NCBI RefSeq assembly: GCF_048544455.1
Contig: NC_133530.1
Location: forward strand, 20,017,748-20,081,747
DNA length: 64,000 nt
From: Silene latifolia
Taxonomy: Eukaryota > Streptophyta > Magnoliopsida > Caryophyllales > Caryophyllaceae
Direction of reading: 5' to 3'
Position numbers and translations under genes: made by a program. Each line of letters opens with the position of its first letter. The first letter of the stretch is position 1. Below are positions 30,240 to 40,338 of the stretch, piece after piece. The notes beneath the pieces were generated by a model that was given only the letters and a program-made list of their open reading frames with translations, made no database searches and was not told the origin of the DNA.

Positions 30240-30369
30240 TGGTATCAGCTTGGTTACCCTAATTTCCATATCTCCAACACCTCTTCTTCCTCCTCTACGT
30301 CTGTTCTCTCATCTAAAAAAAAAAAAAAAAAAATTAATTTACTCACATCGTAAATTCAAAACAACCATC

Positions 30370-32220
30370 ATGACCAACGACCAACCTATTGAAACAGCCA
30401 AACCACCATCGTTTTCTTTCATTCAAGTCGAAAATCCAAGTACCAATATCACACAAATCGCCTTCAATGGTAACAACTACGATGAATGGTCTCGTGGTTT
30501 CAACCTCGCCATTCTCGCAAAAGGAAAACTTGGTTACATCGACGGGTCCATTAACAAACCCGCTACGACAGCAGCCGACTACGAATCTTGGCGGTCTACC
30601 AATGCATTGGTCACCGCCTGGATCTTCAATTCTCTTGATCCGGCCATTCGCAGGGTGACGTCCCTTCGTCCGGAGGCGAAACAGGTATGGCTCGATCTCA
30701 AAAACCGATATTGTCAAAATAACGAAGCCCGTATCTATCAATTACAGGCTGAATTGATCGCATGCCGACAAAACCCAACGGAATCTCTCGTATCGTATTA
30801 TGGCCGTCTTTCAAAGCTCTGGGAAGAAATGATGGAACTCGACGCCTTACCCTCGTGCTCTTGTGATTCATGCCCGTGTGATTGGGTCACAGTCATGATG
30901 GCGGCTCGCGAACGCAAATTGGTACGTGATTTTCTAATCGGTCTTGATGACCGCTTTGACAATGTTCGCTCCCAGATTCTTGGTACAAACCCCATCCCTC
31001 GTCTCGATTTTATTTATAACCGTCTACTGCAGGAGGAAGGGGTCCGTAATCTTACCTCAAACAAAACCGTATCCCAACCCGACACGATGGCCTTCGCTGC
31101 CCGTGTCAATTACCCTCCTCGACAACATGGAGGGGGTCGTGACCATAAGAATGACCGAACCCCTGCCTCAAACCCCACTACTGGTTCTAAACCATGTTTA
31201 GCTTGCAAACGACCCGGTCATCATTTCCAACAATGTTTTCGTGTCACGGGAGAATACCCGGACTGGTGGGGAGAGAGACCACGGGATCGTATATATGTCG
31301 ACCCAAATGACACCGACTTAAGCAAGGCCGTTTTTGTTCCTGACACGGCTGGCCGTGCTCGTTGGAATCGCCTTAAGGCAGCCAACTCGTCGACCACAAA
31401 CCCTCGCATCAACATGGCAACGACTGGTGGTTCGTTGGGTCCTATTGGGTCCACGGCTGGTGGGTCCAAAAGTGGGTCCTCAACCACAGCCCCTGGTTCT
31501 ACGGGCTCATCACTTGAGCACATTGATTTTAACAAACTAAACCCGCAAGAACGAGCAGAATTGGCTACAATGTGGCAGTCCCGAAAAGCATCTTCTTCTA
31601 CCGAACGGCTCAGTGGTATGTCTCATTCCCCCTCCTCTTCTTGGATTATTGACACCGGTGCTTCGCACCATATGTCAGGTTGTCTCGAACATTTTAAAAA
31701 CATACATAATATTGCCCCTTTGTCAGTCGGATTACCCAACGGTGATTTAACGATGGCCACACAAAGTGGCGACATTTATTTGTCCAATAGACTAATATTA
31801 CGTAATGCTCTATACGCACCAAACTTACAATGCCATTTAATATCGGTCTCAAGTCTTTTAATAGATCCCTCGCTTACTATTCAATTTTCTCAAAAATTTT
31901 GTCTTATCCAGGACCGTTCCTCGAAGACGGTGATTGGGACCGGTGAACAAAGCGAAGGGCTCTATTTTTTAACTGAGGCGCGTCCTATCGATGGGCACGT
32001 GTGTGCCGTGACAGCCCACGATCCGGTGGAATTGTGGCATCGAAGGTTGGGGCACCCCTCCACCTCTATTTCCCGTTTTATTCCGTCTTTCAATTCCAAT
32101 TTTAAGTCCTCTTTTCATAGTAATTCTTGTGACATTTGCCTTCGTGCAAAACAAACTCGTATTAATTTTCCTTTAAGCACAAACATTGCAAACGATATTT
32201 TTGATTTAATTCCACTGTGA
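30370..32220 (+). CDS. Copia gag, protease and pre-integrase (upstream part of frameshifted gag-pol)
   Basis: The first ATG in frame is at 30370. Gag shows FNGNNYDEWSRGF, LDLKNRYCQNNEARIYQL (UBN2/gag-polypeptide of copia), a Cys-rich CSCDSCPCDW and a CCHC knuckle CLACKRPGHHFQQC at 31195-31236. The protease has WIIDTGASHHMSG (DTGAS at 31651-31665). GAG-pre-integrase follows (ELWHRRLGHPSTSI, about 32030), with the integrase zinc-binding HSNSCDICLRAK. The frame ends at 32218-32220, where one extra C in the run at 32212-32213 throws it out of register. Confidence 0.9.
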   Translation: MTNDQPIETAKPPSFSFIQVENPSTNITQIAFNGNNYDEWSRGFNLAILAKGKLGYIDGSINKPATTAADYESWRSTNALVTAWIFNSLDPAIRRVTSLRPEAKQVWLDLKNRYCQNNEARIYQLQAELIACRQNPTESLVSYYGRLSKLWEEMMELDALPSCSCDSCPCDWVTVMMAARERKLVRDFLIGLDDRFDNVRSQILGTNPIPRLDFIYNRLLQEEGVRNLTSNKTVSQPDTMAFAARVNYPPRQHGGGRDHKNDRTPASNPTTGSKPCLACKRPGHHFQQCFRVTGEYPDWWGERPRDRIYVDPNDTDLSKAVFVPDTAGRARWNRLKAANSSTTNPRINMATTGGSLGPIGSTAGGSKSGSSTTAPGSTGSSLEHIDFNKLNPQERAELATMWQSRKASSSTERLSGMSHSPSSSWIIDTGASHHMSGCLEHFKNIHNIAPLSVGLPNGDLTMATQSGDIYLSNRLILRNALYAPNLQCHLISVSSLLIDPSLTIQFSQKFCLIQDRSSKTVIGTGEQSEGLYFLTEARPIDGHVCAVTAHDPVELWHRRLGHPSTSISRFIPSFNSNFKSSFHSNSCDICLRAKQTRINFPLSTNIANDIFDLIPL

Positions 32221-34900
32221 CTTATGGGGTCGATATTCAGAAAATGCATCTTGCGGATCTCAATATTTTTTAACGATAGTTGACGATTTCTCCCGCTCTA
32301 CATGGGTTTATTTATTACGAAACAAAAGCGACACCCGTCAAACTTTACTCAATTTTTTTGCTTTAGTTGAACGCCAATTTCATAAGAAAATTAAAATCTT
32401 ACGTAGCGATAACGGAACCGAGTTTACATGTTTAAAACAATTTTTCTTAGAAAATGGCATACTCTTTCAAACGTCCATAGTTGACACCCCACAACAAAAT
32501 GGTAGGGTCGAACGAAAACACCGTCACATCCTTAATGTGGCACGTGCTCTTTTATTCCAAGCAAGCCTACCGATATTTTTTTGGGGCGAAAGTGTCTTAG
32601 CCGCTGTCTACCTAATTAATCGAACCCCCTCAAAACTTCATCAAGGGAAAACCCCCTACGAAATGCTCTTTAAAACCCCACCTCCTATGACCCATATCCG
32701 AACATTTGGGTGTCTTTGCTACGCAAAGAACATTAATCGATCCAACGATAAATTTGCCTCTCGGAGTCGAAAATGTGTTTTCTTAGGATACCCAATTGGA
32801 CAAAAAGGGTGGCGGGTTTATGACTTAGACACCGGCACACAATTTACCTCCCGCGATGTTGTTTTTCTCGAGACCGAATTTCCATATCAAGCAATGCACC
32901 TCCACGACAAAACCGAGTCCATACCCTTCAACGATGACCCTACTTCCTCCGTTTTAATGACATCCAACGAACCCATCCACCAATCCCTTGAACCTGACCC
33001 GACCCCACCACCCGACACCAACACCCCACCACCCGACACCAACACTACCCCACCCACCGAAACTTCTACCCAGCCCACCCACGACACACAAACCAACCCC
33101 TCCACATCTACAAATACCGAACCCACCTCCCAGTCACCTACCATCACCTCGACATCCAACGACCCAATGGGTAAAGGACAGCGGACTAAGATACCTAACA
33201 CCCTTCTTAAAGATTTTGTTCAACCAAAGAAACGCCCTTCGACTCATGTTCTCACCGCCTCATCACCGTCTTCAGGTACCCAATATCCCATCTCTCATTT
33301 TATTCATTACGATCGGTTTTCACCTAACCATAAAATTTTCTTGTCGGCCGTGACCAAAAATCACGAGCCTAGCACTTTTCGTGAAGCAATGCAGGTACCA
33401 CAGTGGCAAGAAGCCATGAAAAGCGAGATCGACGCTCTTGAACGGAACAACACCTGGACTCTCGAAGACCTTCCGCCTCATAAAAAGGCAATCGGATCCA
33501 AATGGGTATACAAAATTAAATATAACGCGGATGGTACGATCGAACGATACAAAGCAAGGCTCGTGGTGATGGGTAATAGGCAAATTGAAGGGGTCGACTA
33601 TACCGAGACCTTTGCTCCTACTGTAAAGATGGTCACAGTCCGAACTCTACTTGCCATCGCCGCCGCCAAACAATGGGATCTTCATCAAATGGACGTCCAC
33701 AATGCATTCCTACATGGGGACCTAGACGAAGAAGTATACATGAAACCACCACCCGGCTTCCACACTGCTTCCAATGGGAAAGTTTGCCGTCTCCGAAAGT
33801 CGCTTTATGGACTTAGACAAGCACCGCGTTGCTGGTATGCCAAACTTGCTTCCGCTCTTCAACAATATGGGTTTAAACAGTGCCCATATGATCACAGCCT
33901 CTTCTCCCTCCACGAAGCAGACAAGGAGGTACATGTTCTTATTTATGTCGATGACCTTGTCATTTGTGGGAATAATTCTCCCATGATTGCTCACTTTAAG
34001 ACCTACCTCAGTACATGCTTTCACATGAAGGACCTCGGTCCGCTCAAATATTTTCTGGGGTTAGAAATTGCTCGAAACAAAACAGGCCTATTCATCTCTC
34101 AACGAAAATATGCGATCGACATTCTTACCGAGGCAGGACTTCTTGGCTCAAAACCGGCAACTATACCCATGGAACCAAATCACCACCTCGCCAACTCCAA
34201 ATCGCCCCTACTCACCGACCCACAACCGTATAGAAGACTGGTAGGGCGCCTAGTCTACCTCACGATCACTCGTCCCGAACTCACCTACTCCGTGCACATT
34301 CTCGCCCAATTTATGCACGCCCCACGACAGGACCATTGGAAAGCCGCTTTACAAGTAGTTCGGTACATCAAAAATAAACCAGGACAAGGCATACTATTTC
34401 AAGCTCACACACCCTTAACTTTACAAGCATATTGTGACGCCGACTATGCCTCTTGCCCTACGACCAGACGATCTCTCTCAGCTTATCTAGTCTTTCTTGG
34501 CTCCTCCCCAATATCATGGAAAACCAAAAAACAAGCAACCGTGTCCAAATCCTCAGCTGAGTCAGAATATCGCGCCATTGCCTACACCGTATGTGAACTC
34601 AAATGGCTCAAAGGCCTCCTCAGCTTCCTCGGCATCAAACACGAAACGCCTATTGATCTCTCATGCGACAGTCAATCAGCACTTTATATCGCTCGTAATC
34701 CCGTATTTCACGAGCGCACAAAGCATATCGAAGTCGACTGTCATTTTGTTCGAGACGAAATTCTCAATGGTACAATACGCCCCAGTTACATACACACCAA
34801 GGCCCAACTAGCCGACATTTTTACCAAAGCCCTTGGTCGCATATCCTTTGACGAGCTACTATCCAAGTTGGGCGTTTCGAACCTCCACGCACCAACTTGA
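32213..34900 (+). CDS. Copia integrase, reverse transcriptase and RNase H (downstream part of frameshifted gag-pol)
   Basis: From 32213 the reading continues in the next frame without interruption to 34900. Integrase core: DLWG, TIVDDFSR and SDNGTEF (aspartate at 32408). Integrase C-terminus: TPYEMLFK and CVFLGYP. A Pro/Thr-rich linker follows (32985-33170). RT: NTWTLEDLPPHKKAIGSKWV, MDVHNAFLHGDL, and catalytic YVDDL at 33944-33958. RNase H: SSAESEYRAIAYTVCELKWL and KHIEVDCHFVRDEI. It stops seven bases before the right LTR. Apart from the single-base shift, no damage is seen. Confidence 0.9.
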   Translation, partial: HCDLWGRYSENASCGSQYFLTIVDDFSRSTWVYLLRNKSDTRQTLLNFFALVERQFHKKIKILRSDNGTEFTCLKQFFLENGILFQTSIVDTPQQNGRVERKHRHILNVARALLFQASLPIFFWGESVLAAVYLINRTPSKLHQGKTPYEMLFKTPPPMTHIRTFGCLCYAKNINRSNDKFASRSRKCVFLGYPIGQKGWRVYDLDTGTQFTSRDVVFLETEFPYQAMHLHDKTESIPFNDDPTSSVLMTSNEPIHQSLEPDPTPPPDTNTPPPDTNTTPPTETSTQPTHDTQTNPSTSTNTEPTSQSPTITSTSNDPMGKGQRTKIPNTLLKDFVQPKKRPSTHVLTASSPSSGTQYPISHFIHYDRFSPNHKIFLSAVTKNHEPSTFREAMQVPQWQEAMKSEIDALERNNTWTLEDLPPHKKAIGSKWVYKIKYNADGTIERYKARLVVMGNRQIEGVDYTETFAPTVKMVTVRTLLAIAAAKQWDLHQMDVHNAFLHGDLDEEVYMKPPPGFHTASNGKVCRLRKSLYGLRQAPRCWYAKLASALQQYGFKQCPYDHSLFSLHEADKEVHVLIYVDDLVICGNNSPMIAHFKTYLSTCFHMKDLGPLKYFLGLEIARNKTGLFISQRKYAIDILTEAGLLGSKPATIPMEPNHHLANSKSPLLTDPQPYRRLVGRLVYLTITRPELTYSVHILAQFMHAPRQDHWKAALQVVRYIKNKPGQGILFQAHTPLTLQAYCDADYASCPTTRRSLSAYLVFLGSSPISWKTKKQATVSKSSAESEYRAIAYTVCELKWLKGLLSFLGIKHETPIDLSCDSQSALYIARNPVFHERTKHIEVDCHFVRDEILNGTIRPSYIHTKAQLADIFTKALGRISFDELLSKLGVSNLHAPT

Positions 34901-34907
34901 GGGGGGG

Positions 34908-35142
34908 TATTACGCAAGGACAAGGCAACGGCTCCTTTCCATATTCGACGAGCTCCAAGCATGGCAACGACATCTCCGTTACCTTATTTATCAGATTATA
35001 TAGCCGTTGTAAATAATATGTTATGATTGTTTCCGTATATACCATGTATGTATCAAGTATATAAGAGACACAAGGAGCGATGTACAGAGACACGATTCAC
35101 AAATACGATATATGAAATTCAATACAATGCCAAATTCTAATA
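34908..35142 (+). repeat. Right LTR of the young Copia
   Basis: 235 bp, no difference from the left LTR found on reading through. Preceded by a ten-base purine tract, followed by the AAGAA duplication. Confidence 0.95.
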
Positions 35143-35147
35143 AAGAA

Positions 35148-35177
35148 CTTGAGAGCCGGAGCGGGGATAGCAAGTGA
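35148..35177 (+). pseudogene. Displaced original last codons of B3
   Basis: Directly after the second AAGAA duplication (35143-35147), ten codons in the B3 frame end in TGA at 35175-35177. They are followed by TTACAGCCCGTCATTT, which resembles the sequence after the B4 stop (58310 onward). Without the Copia, B3 would have ended here. Confidence 0.75.
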
Positions 35178-36043
35178 TTACAGCCCGTCATTTTAATAAT
35201 TGATTTGCTTAATAATGTCTACTCAGAAGTCAGAAACACAAACAATCCATAATTTTTTTCCGTAAAATTAAGACAATGCAAGTTGATTTATTTCTTTGGT
35301 TATATAAATTTGAATAAAGCAGTGGTTGCTTAAGTAAAACAGTCATTCGACCAAATTCTAGCGCAATAGGCCATTTGAAAAAAACATCTATTTTTGTTTA
35401 CACATGGCCTTGCATAGGTAAGGTTGCGTACATTTGACTTTGATTCTCCTTATAATTTTATTTCATTATTAACTGTGGAGTATTACGTCTGAAAGTCTGA
35501 AACTTTATTGAATTCTCATGGCTGGTACTCAGTGGATTGATACAAAGCCCTTCCACCTCTCGGTCTGTTCAGTAAGTACTAGTACTGTACTACTTATTTG
35601 AGACGATTTTACACAATTACAATGAAAATTGATCACCACAAACCGACGCTTATTGATTTTAAGTCAATGTGTAGAATACTAGAATGTGAGAATAATTATG
35701 CGTTTTTTAAGTGGACTCGGTGTAAACCATGGCAGACCATGAGACAGTTCGGAGGAAAGAGTGACACCGCTACCCGCTTTGCGATAAATCTCAGGGTCCT
35801 TAAGAAACCTCTAGTCCTCAAGAACTCTTGGGCAGGGGCAGGTCAAACGTTTTTTTTTTTTTTTTTTCCTTCTTTGCGTGCAGGAATGTTAGTCCTATTT
35901 TACATCCTGGTAAAACAGAGGACACCATTCAATTCATGTGATTTTGTTCTCGCCAATTATCGAAGCTATGAGGGAAAAGCCATTAGAGCACGATTCCGTT
36001 CAGGTCATCACCCTTACAATAAAGAATGCATATGAGAGGGGGA
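35178..36043. other. Duplicated 3' flank of type B genes, no gene
   Basis: 35325-35440 matches 12806-12920. 35515-35645 (TCTCATGGCTGGTACTCAGTGG to AATTGATCACCA) matches 62778-62875 downstream of B5. 35990-36040 (CATTCAGGTCATCACCC) resembles 58393-58430 downstream of B4. A poly(T) run lies at 35850-35868. An open frame at 35598-36035 has no homology I recognise and is mostly this flank. Confidence 0.55.
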
Positions 36044-36048
36044 CAACC

Positions 36049-37688
36049 TGTAATACCCCAAACCTCCAATAAGTCCATAATTAAGAAATATATGTAAAGA
36101 CGTAATGGAGATTTGCGTATTACCGCCACACATACCTATATGGATCAAGTGTGAAGCCAACATTTAACACTATGTACATTATTATGGAATTAGCAGTCAA
36201 ACTACATACTTTTAGCAAACTAATTTACATAAAACAAAAGGAGTTTACAAAAAAAGATCACAAGGGAAATATCGAGTGAACTTATTTTAATATAACTTTT
36301 CCCTTAATTCTTACGTCTCTCCCCTTTTATTCAAGCACGTGAAAGCCACGAAGGTTAACTAACCTGCATTTTATTAACAAAGTAAGTTAACAAAGTAGAT
36401 TACATACGTAAAATTTAGTAAGATTACAAAAGTAAGAAAATAATTGATAATTCCTTGATTTCATAATTCCAGTGATATATCCAACGAACTGAGTTCATCT
36501 CTACAAAATAAATGGTCTCTTCAGGAGACATACCAAGTATTACTAGATAGAAAATTTACACCTCAAGACTTAACAAGAGTACAACTGGTCATAGACTTAA
36601 TGTGCACACCTTTATGTAGGTCAGCGCCTAACAAGAGACTTTACCTCATACGATTATTAATGACATTTTTGTATGCCGGCTCGCCACTGCGGGTTATGAG
36701 CCAACTATAATCTTCTAAAGGCATTTTTGTATGCCCAGCTCGCCACTGCGGGTTACGAGCTAAACTACAATCCTTTAAAGGCATTTTTGTATGCCTAGCT
36801 CGCCACTGCGGGTTATGAACCAAATTACTTCAAAATATTACTAGATACACTGAATAAAGTTGTAAAATTCCGAGTCAAAGCTCGGTCGCCGTTTTAATAC
36901 TAAAGAACATTTAATAGATAATCAATCAGCTACAAATCAATATTTCAGTTACAAAAGGATCAAGTCTCTTACCTTAGTAGTGATAATACGACCGGTCAGA
37001 AAGTCTCTTCTATAAACTCTGCGTCTACAATTTACAATTACCCTTATTAGCTGCAATTAAACACCATAGCTCTCGTTTTCACATTTTGACAAGTAAAATA
37101 AAACAAAGGGCATTTGTCACCACTAATTAAGTTTTCAACACAAATATTAAGCTGATAAACCCATCCCCTAGTTCCCTGATATTCATTAGCTATCGTCAAT
37201 AATAAACCCAACTTATTTCTCTCCATCAAGCGGGTTTCAATTGAAACAATCCTGGTGAAACTCATAATTCTAAATAACCTATAATTAAATAAGATGTCTT
37301 GTACTTTCATTCTATCAGACGATTAACAACAACTCCAATATCACATGATTAACACTTAAATACATATACACAATAATCTTGTATTTGGATGATTCATAAT
37401 TGCCCACATCCACTAAATTGAAGAAATTAGGAATCAATACCAACTATTTGCCATATACAGTACAATCATCTACACCAATAATAATTCATATTGATTTAAT
37501 CTTAATAAACAACCCCAATTTAATTAGATAAAAGAAATAAAGAAAAGAAAATACATACATCGGTATGGTAGATGGATCCGACGAAGGCTGGTAAAGAAAT
37601 AGTAGGTTAATATTTCTTCTTGAGATTTATGGTGAACAAAAATGAGGGAGAGAAAGAAAGAAAGGTGGAGGATGTAAATGAGAATGTC
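36049..37688 (+). mobile_element. Solo gypsy-type LTR, left part
   Basis: It starts TGTAATACCCCAAACC, a common start of plant chromovirus (gypsy) LTRs, directly after CAACC (36044-36048). The same LTR resumes after the LINE insertion at 49014 and ends ATTATTACA at 49169, followed by CAACC (49170-49174). Together the two parts make about 1.8 kb with TGTAATA...ATTACA inverted ends and a 5-bp duplication and no internal region, hence a solo LTR. No coding sequence. Confidence 0.75.
36662..36829 (+). repeat. Three tandem copies of a 58-60 bp unit within the solo LTR
   Basis: GGCATTTTTGTATGCC followed by AGCTCGCCACTGCGGGTTA recurs starting at 36662, 36720 and 36780. The copies are about 85-90% alike by eye. 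Each contains the small inverted repeat GGCAT...ATGCC, which could form a hairpin. Confidence 0.85.
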
Positions 37689-37693
37689 GAGGC

Positions 37694-38890
37694 ATGAATA
37701 TTTTGTATTGGAATTGTCGAGGCATTGCAAGACCTTCCTTCTTCACCCACATCTCTTACCTGATTAATGCTCACAAACCAGATATTCTGATTCTTTCCGA
37801 AACCAGAGTTCCCTCTCCTAACTCCATCACCATTGTGCATAAGCTTCCCTTTGACTCCTTTGAGATCCTTGACCCTGTTGGCTTCGCTGGAGGAATCATC
37901 GTCCTCTGGAATGCGAGGGATGTGGCAGTGACTCTTCTCAACAAGGGCTCCCAACTCATCAATGTGGTGGTCCAGGTAATTTCTACCAACTTTGTTTTCT
38001 TGCTCTCGGCTGTGTATGCTAGACCCAAGTTTCGTTTGCGTAAACTTTTATGGACTGACCTTATCACCCTCTCTCAGAATCTTAGTACCCCTGGGGTCTG
38101 TCTTGGGGATTTCAATGAAGTTTGCTGTGCATCGGAAAAATTGGGGGGTTGTGGGATCAAACCCAACAGAACTAATCTGTTCAGGACTACCATGGATACT
38201 TGTAACTTGATTGATATTGGGTTCTCCGGACCCAAATTTACTTGGACTAATCGCAGACGCACCAACCCTATTCTTGAGCGCCTTGACAGGGTGTGGGTTA
38301 ACCAACATTGGCTTGACCGCTATCCCAATTCCCATAATTACCACCTCACTCGCCTTTCCTCGGACCATTGCCCCATTATGCTTAGATCCACCCTCGCGAC
38401 CATCTCTTCTCCAAAGACTTTTAAATTCGAATCTTTGTGGTTGTCTGACCCTTCCTTTCTTCCCCTTGTCTCCACTACTTGGCCCACCACCCTTGGCTGT
38501 GTCGCAACTAAGCTCTCCTCTCTCAGCGGCATCCTTAGTAATTGGGCCCGTCGTACCTTTGGTAATTTGAATAAGACCAAAAATTCCCTTAATGCCAGAC
38601 TTCTTGGCATTCAAAAGGAGCTTTGTATCCACCCCCAGTCTAGCTTCCTCCTTAATCTCAGTGATTCTCTTTCCTCTGAGCTGAACCGCATTCTTAACCT
38701 CGATCACTCTTATTGGAAGGACAGAGCCCGCCTTAATTGGCTCGCCGATGGTGATCGTAATACCTCCTTCTTCCAGAAATCTGTGACCCTTAGGAGGAAT
38801 AGAAATCGCATCATTTCCCTCAATGACAGTGTCGGCCAGGTCATTTCTGGGCATGACGCCCTTGTTAAACACATCACAAACTTTTTCTAA
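37694..38890 (+). pseudogene. LINE endonuclease (APE type) domain of broken ORF2
   Basis: MNILYWNCRGIARP at the start is the classic plant L1 ORF2 opening. Further endonuclease/exonuclease/phosphatase landmarks are ILILSETR (Glu), GDFNEVC, FTWTNRRR, LERLDRVWVN and SSDHCPI (catalytic Asp-His). The linker to RT contains RARLNWLADGDRNTSFFQKSV. The frame ends in a TAA at 38888-38890 inside the conserved NFF-NLYTSE region, and a frameshift follows near 38915-38925. The enzyme would nick target DNA to prime reverse transcription; this copy cannot make a full ORF2. Confidence 0.9.
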
Positions 38891-38916
38891 AACCTTTACA
38901 CCTCTGAAAAAAACTT

Positions 38917-40338
38917 GTGGACCGTATTCGTCCCTCGAGTTCTTGCCCTGTCACCTCTTTCTTCATCCCGTGTGAGGACGAAATCCGCACTAGCCTCTTC
39001 TCCCTTGGCTCTTGTAAAGCCCCTGGCCCGGATGGGTTTCATGCGGGTTTTTTTAAAAATTGCTGGCCCATTATCAAACACGACCTTGTTCCCTTCATCC
39101 AACATATCTTCGTCTCTAAGAGTATTCCCCACAACATCAACTCGACATATATTTCTCTCATTCCCAAGATTCCCTCCCCTCAATCCATTAATAATTTCCG
39201 ACCCATTAGCCTCTACAACACTACCTATAAGATGGTCACAAAAATTATTGTCAACCGCCTAAAACCTCTTATGTGCAACATCATCTCCCCTAATCAAGGA
39301 AGTTCAATCCCTGGGAGAGGCACTGATTCTAATTTCATTGTTGCCTCGGAAATCCTCCACTCCATGCATACCTCTAAAAGTACAATTGGGTGGTTTGCCC
39401 TTAAACTTGACCTTGAAAAGGCCTTTGACCGTCTTGAATGGGATTTCATTCACTCGTGCCTTATCCAAGCTCGTATCGACCACGACACCATCTCCCTCAT
39501 TATGAGCTGTGTAACCACCTCCTCTTCTCGCGTTATCTTCAATGGTTCTTCTTCCCCTGCCTTCCTCCCTTCGAGGGGAATTAGACAAGGGGACCCCCTT
39601 TCTCCCTATATTTTTATCATTTGCATGGAAGCCCTCTCCTCTCTCATTCACCAATCCTGTGCCGATCTTGACTGGCGCCCCTTTCCCCTTGGTAAGGGTA
39701 GGGTGGCCTTCTCCCACCTCCTCTTTGCTGATGATATCCTCCTTTTTGGTCAGGCCTCCCAACAAAACCTCTGTGCCCTCCAAGATACCCTCCTTTCCTT
39801 CTGCGCGCGTCTTGGTCGGAAGATCAACCGCTCAAGAGTAGAGGCGATTTTCTCCAAACTCACGCCCTCTGATAATATCAGTATGTTCGAAGCCTCCCTT
39901 GGCATCAAGTGTACTAATAACTTGGGAACTTACCTTGGCTTTCCTCTTACCTGTAAAAAACCCACGAGGGCTGATCTCCTCCATATTGTTGAGGCCATCC
40001 AATCAAAACTTGCATGCTGGAAGACCAGATTTCTTTCACGTGCTGGCCGTCTTTGTTTAATTAAGTCAACTCTAAATGCCATCCCTTCGCACTCCATGCA
40101 ATGCATTCGCCTCCCGTCCTCCATTCTTCGGGATATTGATAAAATCACTCGTTCTTTCCTCTGGTCCAGCCACTCCTCGAACAGGCTCCACCTTTCAAAC
40201 TGGGATCTGGTCACTCTCCCCATGGCTTCGGGTGGTCTAGGTATCAAAGCCACCCGCCCTCTGAATGACGCCTTCTCTGCTAAACTTAGCTGGAAACTTC
40301 TTTTTGACAAAACCTCCATCTCTGCCTTGGCCATCTAG
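38917..40338 (+). pseudogene. LINE reverse transcriptase domain of broken ORF2
   Basis: Landmarks in order: GSCKAPGPDGFHAGFFKN, NINSTYISLIPKI, NNFRPISLYNTTYKMVTKIIVNRL, WFALKLDLEKAFDRLEWDF, GIRQGDPLSPYIFIICMEALS and the catalytic FADD at 39724-39735, followed by the thumb region and NWDLVTLPMASGGLGIK. A single TAG (40336-40338) ends the frame; the following zinc-finger/RNase H part continues in the same frame. Confidence 0.9.

Larger units (their letters stand above)
30005..35142 (+). mobile_element. Young Ty1/copia retrotransposon with TA...TA LTR ends (5.1 kb)
   Basis: The two 235-bp LTRs (30005-30239 and 34908-35142) are identical by eye. They begin TATTACGC and end TTCTAATA, so the termini are TA...TA, not TG...CA. 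The target duplication AAGAA is at 30000-30004 and 35143-35147. TGGTATCAGCTTGG (30240) is the tRNA-Met-type primer site; TGAGGGGGGG (34898-34907) is the polypurine tract. Gag, protease, integrase, RT and RNase H are present in copia order. One single-base frameshift near 32212 interrupts the polyprotein. Inserted in the last codons of B3. Confidence 0.95.

Noticed and set aside
35598-36035. 145-residue ORF downstream of B3
   Set aside because: Overlaps duplicated noncoding flank (also near 62800) and a poly(T) run; no recognisable domain.
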